From positions 61,849 through 95,183 of the forward strand of contig BMAT01004629.1 in assembly GCA_019649035.1 (NCBI GenBank): a DNA stretch of 33,335 bases. The letters are read 5' to 3'. The notes under the pieces were generated by a model that did not search any database, was not told the DNA's origin, and saw only the letters and a list, made by a program, of their open reading frames with translations. A program made the position numbers and the translations under genes. Shown in pieces: positions 10,201 to 22,200 of the stretch; position 1 is the first letter of the stretch, and each line of letters starts with the position of its first letter. The stretch comes from Elysia marginata (Eukaryota; Mollusca; Gastropoda; Plakobranchidae).

Positions 10201-13200
10201 AGCTTTTATTTCAATAATCCAATAACCCTCCTCTCCTCCATTCCAACATCACCAGCCCCTCCAGTTACCCAACACTCTGATGCCCGATGAGTACCATATA
10301 GTCAAGAACAAAGGTGTTGTCGGCATCGAGTTTCACGCTGAGTGAGTAGTGAACTGTGCTTTTCATATCCTTGACTTTCATATTTAATTCATCATCAGAG
10401 AAAAACTACAACGAAACAGTCTCATTCAAAATGTAGGGTTATATATGCAAACTCAAGACTGCCATTACCATTATGTCTTGGAAGAGGTAAAAGTTGGCCT
10501 TGCCCACATATTCTAGTGGATTTTTGTTTTTGAAAAGCCAGTGCTTACTTATTGTTATCATCAAGCTTTTATTTGAAACAATGTCTTAATGTTAACTATA
10601 GAAATAAAATGGAGGCTAAATCATTTTTTAGTCTTTTTATGCTAATAAAAAAAGTTCATCTGGTAAGTTTTGTAATATTGTGATTTTTTTTGAAGAAGAT
10701 ATTTGACTTACTATTGTCTCTATGTTTCTTGCAGCCGCTACAGTACAAAACCAGAGGACCATGAAAAACACTTGGTTGTCTTTCCTTCTATGTGAGTATT
10801 TAAATTTAGCAATTCTAGTTAATCGCTATCATGCTAAGTTATAATTTCAGTGTAGATCTGTGTGAGATGGCAAAGCTGAAATTGCTACTAGATCTACAGG
10901 AGAAATCTATAGATCTGTTTTGTTTGCTGTCTTCAATATCATAGAATTTTCTGAATGTTTGTGTTTATTTAATGATTGAAAATTATGACAATAAAAAAAA
11001 AGCGCCTGGATTAAGATCTAAAACTGTCTCATCAAGGCACAGATTGTGTTATCAATAAACAACACGAAGCTTCCAACTTTCTGAAGATGATTTTTAAAAT
11101 TGCCGGGTGTGTGAAAGCTGCTGTGGCTGTAATGAAGCCACTGTAAAAACAGGCAGGTTCACAATTTTATATGTCGCCAAATCTCAAATTGTTATTTTTG
11201 GTCGGGCGTGAAAAACTTTTGACTGTTTTACTGTTATAAATTTGTCTAGCTTTTAAAACATCATACATTTTTGCAGTTGTTTGGAAGTAAACATCTGTTA
11301 CAGATCAGCAATGCTAAACTTATTTAGATGATATAACCTTAAATGTGAATTTGCTAGTTCTTGTCCTTGAGTATTCACTTTGCAATGAAATCACAGACTT
11401 GCTAGACCAAACTAACCCTTTTATGGTTAAAATTAAATAAATGAGCATGAACAAAACTCTGGTTGTTGAAGAAGTCTCTTATTTCTATCCATGAAAAAAA
11501 AATTTCACTTTTTTGTGAGTGGTCTAAGTTGCAATATATGTAGAAGACAAATCATGTTTAGGCCCTGTGGCTGAAACTCTTGGCTTAAGAATGATTATTT
11601 TCATTTTTCACTATTGTAGCAAAAAAACTAACAATAAGTGTAATTAAGTTTAGAAACACCATCTTCATTGTGATTGGTACAGTACTGAATCCTTTTTTGA
11701 TACTTTGATAATAGCTGCGGACAAACTATGGTGTGCTAATAAGGCTATCGAGCATATGATAGTGAACAAAATAACCTCTGCCCAATGTACGAAGTATATA
11801 GTTTCAAAAGGTTCAGAATGATTCAAAATTTTATTCAAAGTCACTGTATAAAAAAGAATAGCCTTTCTGCGGCCTGCACCCCATTCCCCTACCCCTCTGA
11901 AGCAAGTTCTAGTTCTATTTTCAGCCGTATGCCAGTTATTTAGATCCAAGCAAATGGTGTTGATTGAGAGAATTAACATCCATGATACGGCATCATGCAT
12001 CATATTTATTAATCAAACTTTTGGAAATAAAAATTTAAGTAATTTATCCTATTGTGATCTGGCTCTTATTCCTCAGCAAATGTGTGTTTAAAAGTGATTG
12101 CATGGCTGTTTTCTTCATTTAATCTGTGGTGCAGGAAACCTGGCAGTAGATATGAAGTTCTGCAGTTAAAGCAAGCACTTGGGAACATGCTAGATAAAGC
12201 AGGTGTCAACGATCTTGAAGTAGAAGGAGGCTCTGGACCCACACAGGTGCTTTTTTTTGTGTGTGTCTGTTTTATTGTCTAAACAGAAACCGTGCCAGTT
12301 TGGTGTGAGGAATATACAGGGCATTCCATTTTAATTTGACATCTCATAAATCAAAATTTTCCTTAATTTGACATTCTTTTAATGGCTCTAATCATTCTTT
12401 CATAAATGTTGTGGATGCATATGTGCTCAAACTAACATGCTGCCAAGTTTATTTTTTTTATTTGGCAATGCAGACTCTCATATGAGATCTAACTGTGCCA
12501 TAATTATTCTGTATGGTCCCTGCTCACCTTCAAGCTCTTCAGACAGATGTTTAGATGCAACGCGCAGTTTTCAAAGGGTCTCCTACCTAACAAGTAGCTT
12601 CTTCTCAGATTGCAGATAGCAAGAATAAGAATGAACATCAACATGAGAATAATGTGGCAAATTAAGAACACCTTATAAATCTTTTCTTTCTTATATTTTG
12701 ACTTTCTCTTCATTTGACCTGAGTGTCCTGGGCTCTGAATGTCAAATGATCATGTCGGCACTGTATTTTTCCGGCTTACATCATTCTAATTTTTGTTTTC
12801 AAAGTTTGTCTTAACTCAGCTTTGATGACAATAAACTTGTTGTTTTTTTTTAAACCTTTTTTTTTTAAGAATATCTGAAGAAAGTTTCCGAAAGCTTAAC
12901 ATCTTTTCCCCAAACCTTTAAAGTTTAAAGAATTCAATGTGTATATGTTATAATAATTTCAATTACTTTCTTTTTACGGGGAAAATTATTTTGAATAAGA
13001 TTGCTTACTAAAACCGCAAATAGAATTATAAACACTAGGTTTTACAAAATCACCTTTATTAGATTTTCTTGAAAATATTGTTCAACAATCAAGACAGACA
13101 CAGGTTAATTAAGACAGTATTTTTTTGTCATTTTCCATTCAGTATCAAGGTTTCAAATCACACTTAACGCAAAAATGACAACACTGTTTGATTATTTCAC

Positions 13201-16200
13201 CAGATGCACAACCTTTTGGATCTGATCAAGAAAGAGCAAAACATCTACAATGTTGTCTTCCACGAGCTGATTCGTCAAGTAAGTTAGCGCTTGTCTCCAA
13301 AACGTATTCATATTACATGACATCTATAGAACTTCAAATGTTTTATCAACTAATATACACTGGAACCCCTGAATAAAGACCAGGAAAAATTCTGGTATAA
13401 AACAGGTCTTATAAGAGGGGGAGGGGGGGGGGAGGTCTTTGTTCCTGCATTAAATTGCTATACCCAAATAAGGACGCACCCTCAAATTTAAAGTCACATA
13501 AGCGGGGTGGTCTTTATTGAGGGGATCTTACCTGAAGGATTCCACTGTATGTCATTGAGTTCTGTTTTTTATCTGTGTATAAAATACATCTTTAAATTAT
13601 TACATGTTGTTCTTTGTTGCATTTTTTAACGCTTATTTGTTATAAAATGCTTCACTTTCCTTCTCTAGACTAGTGTTGAGTGCGTCGAGAGAGGGGAACT
13701 TTTGGCCGATCTGAGAAACAAGTACAGTGAGCTGCTCAACAAAGTTCCGCAACAGATAATGAGGTCAGAGGTCACACTTACAATGGATTGAATAGATAAT
13801 GTTTTTATACAATTTACTTCATTTACAGCTAAAAAATTAACATTTACATTTTATTGAAAAAAAATTTCATGGGCTGTTTTATTTGCTGCTTGCATTTTTT
13901 TGTAATTGTGTCTTCCCCTTTGCCATGATTGCAAGAAAAAACACATACAGTTGAGTAAAAAAAAATTCAAACCTGGATAATTTGGATGCATGTTTATTAT
14001 GGATTATATTCAGATTACCAATTTTATCCCCCTATATTACAATGCAATAATTATATAACTCCAGTTTCCGATAACTTGAGGTTAAATTTTGTTTCAGAAT
14101 AGTTCCAAATATATCAGCTGAAATGTAGTTCCTTTTCTGCCCAAGAGTTCTTATATATTTTACATTTTTTCCTCGTGCTAATTCAGCCTTCATGAGGAAG
14201 TGATGGCCCAGAGAGCACTGGACAGAAGACTTACCGATGAACTGATGCGCTTCAAAGGTACCATTGGTGTCCTCACAAGGTAGGTCTATCGTGATGCAAA
14301 AGCCTTAATAGGAACTCGTAAATTGTCTCACGCCCACGGTGAATGAGTTGGATGTTGCAATTTTCACCTTTAAAGGTGAAACAAGAACAAGAAATCTTTC
14401 TAAGCCTCCAAACGTTAAAGTTTCATAAAATTGTCAATATCTTATGGAAAGATATTAAAACTTTTGCTGATTTAAAACAAACAGAAAAAGAAAAATTTAA
14501 AGGACTTTAAATTGTGTTTTTCAAAAAAAACGAATTTTTTGCCTTCCGACTCATTTACCCTGGACACAAGAAAATTATAAACAATTCTGAATGAGGTACT
14601 TATCATCCTTGACTTTACAACACAGTGAGGCAGTCTGCCATTGCTTTACCCACTTTTAGTTTTGCTGAGTCTTAAGTGACTAGGCTACCCAGTTAGGGCT
14701 GGATAGACACAGGGGAGAAAATAATAATTGGGCCAGATTGGCGATGAAACATGAGACCTTTAGCATAGAATTCAACTTTACTGTCAATTAAACCACTGCT
14801 ATCTCCCTTAAAATATTTAGGTTTTCAATGTTATAGTAATATGCGGAAACAATCACACTAAAAATCAACAAAGATACAAGTTTATAGAATATTTGTGAAA
14901 TGCATTATAAAGCAAGCAGCATTTTCCTCATTAGCCAGGATATTGATTTGCTATAAAGTAGAATAGATTTAAAGCCCAATTTGATTTTTCAACAATACAT
15001 ATAACTTCCTCATATCAAATTTTGAATGGTTTAATCTCTATCAGTTTTTAAAGGTTCATTCAACTTGTGGCATAAGCTACATTGAACCATAGAAAAAAAA
15101 AAATTTTTTTTGAACACTCAAGTTTGAAATCTAAAAGAATAAAAAGAGAGACTTCATTGTCATAAATTCACGCAAGGAGACGCTTCATTCATATTTATAT
15201 CTTGCATCCAAAATGAATGAGTCAGATATCGCAATTTTCACCTGAGAGGCCTCTTTGTTTTGAAAAAGAAAGATCTTTCTCAAAAAAGGAATTTTCGACT
15301 TCTGACTTATTCAACTTGGAAGCCAAACATATTGCTTCAATGAACTTTAATCAAAAAGACTGATTGAGATGCAGCTGCAAAGTATATACAATGGAAAATA
15401 GTAAAAACCAATTCTAGAAAGTTTCCAAATTTTTTTTTGTTCTTTCATTGCAGTGAACTAACCGATGTTAAAGAACATGACCGGAAAGTCACGAAAGAAG
15501 CTCAGAAAGCTCAAGAGGATGTAAGTCCAAAAAATACTATTTAAACTTTTGGTGACATTATCAAGTCTAAAATTTTTGTAGAATCAATAATGCATTGATT
15601 TATATTTTTTACTGAATTGGCTACATTTTAAGTATTTTAAAGATTCTGATGGCCTGTTATAACAAAACAATACATATAATATATAGACAGAATTAAAAAT
15701 CTGTTAAAACATTTATATTGATATGGTGTATCAACACTTAAAGCCACTGAAAGTAACAAGGGGCTGCTTAAAAGTTTTGAAATGTCTATAGAAACCGCCA
15801 AAACAATTCAATTTGGAAATCTATTTCCTTCCAAAGCTCCGCAGCGCCTTGACGGAGTCTCAGAAAAACGCCAGCCTTCTTGCTGAGTACCATGATCTGT
15901 ATGAGCTACAGCGACGCCGTCTCGAGAGACAGGTCTTTATGCTCTCAGAGGAGAGAGAGGTCTGGAGTACTGCGGCCTATAGTCTGGCCCTCAAGGTAAC
16001 GTTGGTGCTACTCTACAACCCATGGCTAGAATTATTGTCAAGTCATGTGATAAACTGAGTTGAATTAAGAAGCTGATCCATTAAAGAGAATAGATATTTC
16101 AAGGACAGGTAAAAAAATCTTAACTAGCTTAAATTTTCAAATAGTTTTGTTATCATATTAAACCTTTAAAAATGCTGTTGCGATTTTAAGTATCAATTAT

Positions 16201-19200
16201 ATCAGCCTTTATGAAGACTTTTGATTGTCATTTGTTTGAAACTTGCATAGCTCGCGTGAATGCAATCCATCTTGAGTTTTACCTATTTATTACCTCCAAT
16301 CAATGTGGTTTTGATCAACAGGTGACGGAAGAATATCAGTTGAACACGGCAAAGCGGCTGCAACTCAGTGAGAAAGGATGGGTGAAGATGGCCAATCATT
16401 TCACCATCTTGCTTAGCGACCGCGACACGGATCTCCTCACAAAGATTCAGGTTAGTAAGATCTTTTCTTTTCTAAGTGTCGTGAAGGTCATTGTTTGTTT
16501 CTATTAAATGACATCTGGCGATTGCACTGAAAAAAAAATGTATAGATTTGTAAAGTTTTGTCTCTAGATTATGTAGAAAAGAAAAGAAATGGTTTTATGA
16601 AAAATCCATTATCTGCACTAAATTGAGCAGAAAATAAACTACGCTTTAAAGATTCATTTTGCATCCTGGGTCAATAAGTCGGATGTTGCGATTTTTGCCT
16701 TCAAAGGCATTGAAAACACTCTTCTAAACTTGCAAACATTAAGAACTTTATAAAGTTATCAATATTTTCTTGAAAGATATCATAATTTTTACTACTTAAA
16801 ACTATAGAGATAATGCAGAAAAAAAAAACCCCATAAGTTGCGTTTTCTCAGAAAAAAAAAAGGGATTTTGACTTATGACTCATTCACCCTGAACATGAGA
16901 CAGTTGATCATGAGTGTCGTGTCTCCTTAGAGGAGTCAAACCTTCGTTAGAGACGCGAGCTGAATACACACAAACATTATGAAAAATAAGAAACAAAACG
17001 TGGATAGTAAACAATGAATTACTATGGTTGTCCTTCGTAATAATCACTGCTTTTTATGCTAAAGTTAACTTGACCTATGTCCATCCCACTACATTATAAA
17101 TCAAGTCTGTAGAATCATTAGTGATACATCGTTGGTATTATTCTATATCCCCCTGAAAGATTTATTGTAAATACAGATACCCTTTCACTCCAAAAATACA
17201 AAATAATTTGCTTATTAAACTACATGACACTGTAGCTAATATACTGCACTTTGTTGTGATATATAACATGACTATCTCCATTTAGTGAGCACCAATCACT
17301 ACAGGTACTGTGTTTTTTAATATGATATGTCTCCCATCCAGGGGAAGCAGTCAGAGGTCACAATTTTCATTTTCTAAGGCATTGCTGTTTTGAGCAAGAT
17401 GTTTTTCTTCATTTCCATACATGAAATTTATTGGTATAAAATATAAAGAAAAAAGACATTTAAGTGGTTTTTTTCTAAAAAAAAAATAATTCAAACTTCC
17501 ATTTCATTCATCCTGTACGTCAGATATCTACACTAAAACTAGGCTAGGCACAAACTGGAAGCCCATTAGGCATGTGAAGAGGTAAAACAAACAGTCATTT
17601 TACAGAAATTTTGTTGAAGGTAGATAATAATAACACTTATGATAGATTCACAGAACGAACATTAATTTATTTTTGCAGCCACTTTATTTACAACGTTGTT
17701 TTTTATTTTTTTTTTTTTCACAGAGCTTTGTGGAAAACTGGAGGGACCTGATAGAAGACTTCAACATCGCTCTACGACAGAGAGAGGATGAGATGAAAGA
17801 GAGTCTGAAGGGTGTCAAAGCTGGAATCGAGGGCACGCTGAAAACATTTCAAACAAGATTTGTGTAAGCCGAGTTTGGTTTTGATATATAACCTTCCTCA
17901 TTTTGTCTTCATCTCGCTACAGCTTCAAAGTTTACAACTTAACTATTGTTACAACCATACTGGTATTTATATATTCTTTAGATTCTATGGTATAAAACCA
18001 TCAAATATCAGTTAGCCTGTAGCTAACATCAGCCTAATTGCTCAGTTTATAGACAATCTGCACTGCTGAATGTACATCACAAACAACATTTCTCTCGAGC
18101 ATCCAGATCTGTAGAGAGCCTACCTTATAATATTTGCCCCATATGGAATTTTATCAGCACTTGTACATTGAACACGAAGTGCAAAGCTTTTTTTTTTATC
18201 TTAAACTTACAACTCTCAACAGGGACACAGAAAACGGCTCTGTGAGGCGGCCAGACGATGACTTTGTGCGCATTCTTCTCAGCGGCATTAAGTCTTGGGA
18301 CGAGGTGAGTTGTTTTAGATTTTTGTTACAAGTTCATTATTTTTAAAACAAACTTTACCTACAAAATGGCTGACCTGCTACTTCTAGGCCGCTGAGATTG
18401 TTCAAGGGAATGGTATATAGCTCATGTTGTTCACTGTATACTAACAACTTTGATTGTTAACATAAAAGAATGTTTAGCCTTTTGTTGCCTTTCAGATATC
18501 TTTTTTTTTCAGCCTTAACAGGCCTTAAGTTTGGTCAAGGATGGGGGCCAGCCAATAAATCTAAAGCTGAAATCGTTTTTTTCCAGGCCATCGTGAGAGA
18601 GACAGACGTGTATGGAGGAGACAACTTGCTCAATAGCCAGGAAGAGTTATCTCAGATTCGCCGTGAGATGGATGGCTGGACAGACGCAGCCCTGAAGGTG
18701 TTCGGCCGTCACCGTGGACCTGACAACAAGACTCACCAGGACCAGCACAGCATGCATGCACTTAATGAGGTCAGTGTAGACAAAATTGAATGCAGTAGAG
18801 TGGAGGTCACAGAAAACGATAACAAAATTCAATCTTTCTGTAAAGAGTTTATGAAAATTGCTGCACCTTTGTCTGTGAGCGGCTAAGAAAATCTACTCCA
18901 GTCGTTATTGCTATTTAACACAAACTTGAAACATTCAGCTCAATTTGTTTCTAACAACTGGTCAAAATAAGTCAAATGTCAGAATATCCAATTTGAGAAA
19001 ACATGTCATAACAGTTTTTAATTTCCTCTTTTTGCTTCATTTGAAATCAGCAGAAGTTCTAATATCTTTCCAAAAATTAGTGATGATTTCATCCAATTTT
19101 TTTAGCATTTGAAAGTTCAGAAAAATACAATGTTCAAAATAACAATGCTTTATAATGTATATATATATATCTATATGTAACTTTATATTAACCCTTTCTG

Positions 19201-22200
19201 TACGTCCTGTCTTACCATCTTATCCATACATTGGGGGTAACTGTGTACCCCTATATTTTAGATGGGGAAAAATGAATGGTGGTGACAATATAAACGCAAC
19301 TTTTTAATGTGATAAACCTTTTCATGCTTATCATTCTGTACATCAGGAATGACATACAATGCATAATAAATTGCCTGTCTGAGGACACTGGGTGGGTACC
19401 AGTGGAATTTTTGTCATTTGGGTATGGTTTTTAATTCAGGTAGAAACAGATTTTTTAAAGGTATTCACAAAACCAAATCTCATTTTTTTTTGCTTTTTGT
19501 GATTAGTGAGGTAATAAATATACCTGCATTTTTTATACTGGTGAGGTCCAGAAACAGCCCCTGGGCAGTATAATTAAAAAAAACAAAACCAACAACAACA
19601 ACAACAATGAAGAGTCTCATTCAGTGTAAATGAATTTTTAAAGAACACTGAGAAGCTCTAAAAGACATTTCAGTTACAAGTGTTTTTAATCAAAAGACAA
19701 CTAGGTAATATTTTTATCCCCCAAACTACGGGTAGGGTTAAGTTGGCGCCTAAAATAAACAGTCTGCTCATGTCCTGTTTCTATGTTTTGGATCACAGGA
19801 AATTGATCAGTTGTTGACCCAGTTTCACCACAGGATCAGCGGAGAGAATGGTAATCCTATCACTCTTTCTNNNNNNNNNNNNNNNNNNNNNNNNNNNNNN
19901 NNNNNNNNNNNNNNNNNNNNNNNNNNNNNNNNNNNNNNNNNNNNNNNNNNNNGTAATGAAGCTAAGCAAAGGGACTGCTCTAAGTGGAGACACTTTTGTT
20001 TTAATTAAATAGACTTTCTATCCCACATTATCAAAATACTATATTCAAGTGTCAAAAAAAAAATTTTACTTTACTTTATTACATGTGAACTTTTTAACCT
20101 ATTTTTAATATTTATTTGATTTTTAAACCTTTTGAAAACTAAATTGAAATTTTCTTGTATTGTACGAGTGGACTGAATATGAAAATGTTAAGCACAATGC
20201 AATGGTGTGGTGCACTTGACAAGTCTGGTTTATTGTAGTGGGACCTCAGAAATGAGAAACCTGAGAAATGGGGATGGGTTTGAAAGACTTAACTTTTTCT
20301 TTATGAATTACTTTGTTAATCGGGAGGATGGACCTGGTCAAAATCGGATGCTTTTAGTCCTATAAAATTTACACATATATATTTAAAAAAGTAAAATAAA
20401 ACATCTTTTTTGAGAAGACTAACAAATTGCTTTCAGAAATCGATGGAATGCATCCCCTTTGTTTCATGTAAGTCGTTCACAAATAGGCTAGTAGCCTATG
20501 TCTTGATGGTTGCTCAGTTATGAATCACTGCTATTTTTCTCCTCTGAAAAAAAAAGAACCATCTTGACAGCTTATGAAAGCTGCCTGTCAAAAACCTTAT
20601 AGACAGACTTTTTATTTACCCAGGAATCCTACTTTATTATTATTACCCTCCTTAGATAAAAAAATCGAATATATCCCCCAAGAAGACACAGTTTCAACAG
20701 TTTGATACTTTGATTGTGTTGAACTCTCTTCTCCAGGAGTGGCCGGCCTGATCATAAACCTGCAGAGTACGCTGGAAACCTGGGAGACCAAAGTGACAGC
20801 TCATGCCCAGGGGACACTACCCCTGCCTGAGACAGAGTGGGGCGCCCTCTACCAAACGCTGGAAGAGTGGCTGTCACTTGTGCAGCAGGCGTATGAGTAT
20901 GTAGGCACCAGCCAGAGAGATGAGGACAGACAAGATGGCCGCCCGCATGTCAGGTAGTGGAGAAAGAAGAGACAACAGGGAGAAGTAGAGGGAGAGAGAG
21001 ATAGAGAAGGGGTTAGAGGGAGGAGAGTGGTTGAGGGTTAAATTCTAAATTCTAAGAAGATTCATCTACTCTCTAAGTTAATACTCCAGAAAATAAAACA
21101 AAATATCTAAAATGTATTTTATATGTTTAAAATTTTTCAATTTCTATTAATATTCCAAAATTAAGTTAAAAAAGAAAAGAAATGGACAATACAGCAATCG
21201 TTACAAGTAATTTGCATTATATGCATATATAGATAATTGGTGAAAGATGTTGGAATTTGGTTAAAATTTTTCTTAACTTTCAAAGGGTAATTCATTAGTC
21301 ACTTTGAATCAGAGAGTAATAGGTTTAGCAATAAGTAAGTTTTCTCTCTTGCATTTGTAAAGTATCTACCCCCCCCCCTCTTTTTTTAAATCTGAGATAT
21401 GGAGGCAGTAACATAGAATATCAACAACCAACATCCCCACAGCAAGGCCTACTGATTTAATATGTTAAATTACTTACAATTTCAGGGTCCTTATATCAAC
21501 ATTCTTACTAGATGATAACTGCAAACTCAGTGTCAAAAAAATAATTTTATCTTTATAGTGGTTTTTTAAATGTAATTCACTTTGTCCCCTCATTTAAACA
21601 CCCATGCTCTTTGCAGCTTTCTTAATTCATGATCATGTCGCAGAACAAGACACCAGCAAGCTTTTTGTGTGATTTTGGCTCACTTGAAACTAATTTTGGT
21701 GATTGCCTTGGCCTGCACACATTCTACCAATATCTTGAAGGATTAAAAAGTATAGCACATCTAAAGTCCTTTTAATATCCTTCCATGATGCTAAATCATG
21801 AAAATACATTTTTTGTTAGTCTTTTACATCATGCTGTCTCGGTTAAACATATTAAATTTTAGTTAAAAAACTTACTTTTTTGTTATAACTAATACCCCCT
21901 TTTATTGCTTGTTTTGAAACCAAATAAAGTTTAATTCAAGAGGAGAATATCAAAAGACTATCATTTCTTTGTCTCTGCAGTAGAAACTCCCGGCAACCAA
22001 AGCAGAGAAGCAGATACATGTAAAGAATTTCAGTAACACATGTTTCCCCATGTAGCCGTAGCAATAATGATATAACTTCACCATTCTCTACAAACTTGAA
22101 ATTTAACCAGCCCTCCCTTACATATTCTTCTTAATCAAGCCTTGTACAGTGTTGACCTGTGTTTTCCCCAGCACCTCCCACTCTGTTATTATTCCACTCT

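Larger units (their letters stand above)
7276..10255 (+). other. AXDND1 introns 1-4
   Basis: Introns 7276-8411, 8585-9089, 9191-9768 and 9878-10255. AT-rich, no further in-phase exon needed. Intron 1 includes a 103-codon plus-strand ORF (7385-7696) without recognisable similarity or splice fit. Intron 4 holds the GACA/GATA microsatellite. Confidence 0.7.
10342..12134 (+). other. AXDND1 introns 5-6
   Basis: Intron 5 (10342-10734) and intron 6 (10792-12134). Non-coding. Intron 6 contains one copy of a TAGATCT-rich repeat near 10851-10945. The 112-codon minus-strand ORF at 11665-12003 is not supported by family resemblance or splice context. Confidence 0.7.
12247..13668 (+). other. AXDND1 introns 7-8
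   Basis: Intron 7 (12247-13203) is largely the TA-flanked candidate element plus T-rich DNA. Intron 8 (13279-13668) is about half composed of family B copy 2. No additional exon is required between exons 7, 8 and 9. Confidence 0.7.
13764..15836 (+). other. AXDND1 introns 9-11
   Basis: Introns 13764-14186, 14280-15453 and 15521-15836. Intron 10 contains two copies of TIR family A. The rest is AT-rich without further recognisable signals. Confidence 0.7.
15996..18586 (+). other. AXDND1 introns 12-15
   Basis: Introns 15996-16321, 16451-17723, 17864-18222 and 18305-18586. Intron 13 has two further family A copies and the small palindrome CTCCTTAGAGGAG near 16921. Otherwise AT-rich and non-coding. 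Confidence 0.7.
18770..20736 (+). other. AXDND1 introns 16-17
   Basis: Intron 16 (18770-19798) is AT-rich with a short (TA)n run near 19157, an AAC microsatellite near 19585-19607 and a weak TTAA-bounded candidate element. Intron 17 (19851-20736) holds the assembly gap and a small hairpin near 20564-20591. No exon supported. Confidence 0.65.

Noticed and set aside
11665-12003. Minus-strand 112-codon ORF in intron 6
   Set aside because: No similarity recognised, AT-rich composition like the intron, and no splice or start context to support a gene.
19811-20008. ORFs running through the N gap
   Set aside because: They depend on translating undetermined bases.
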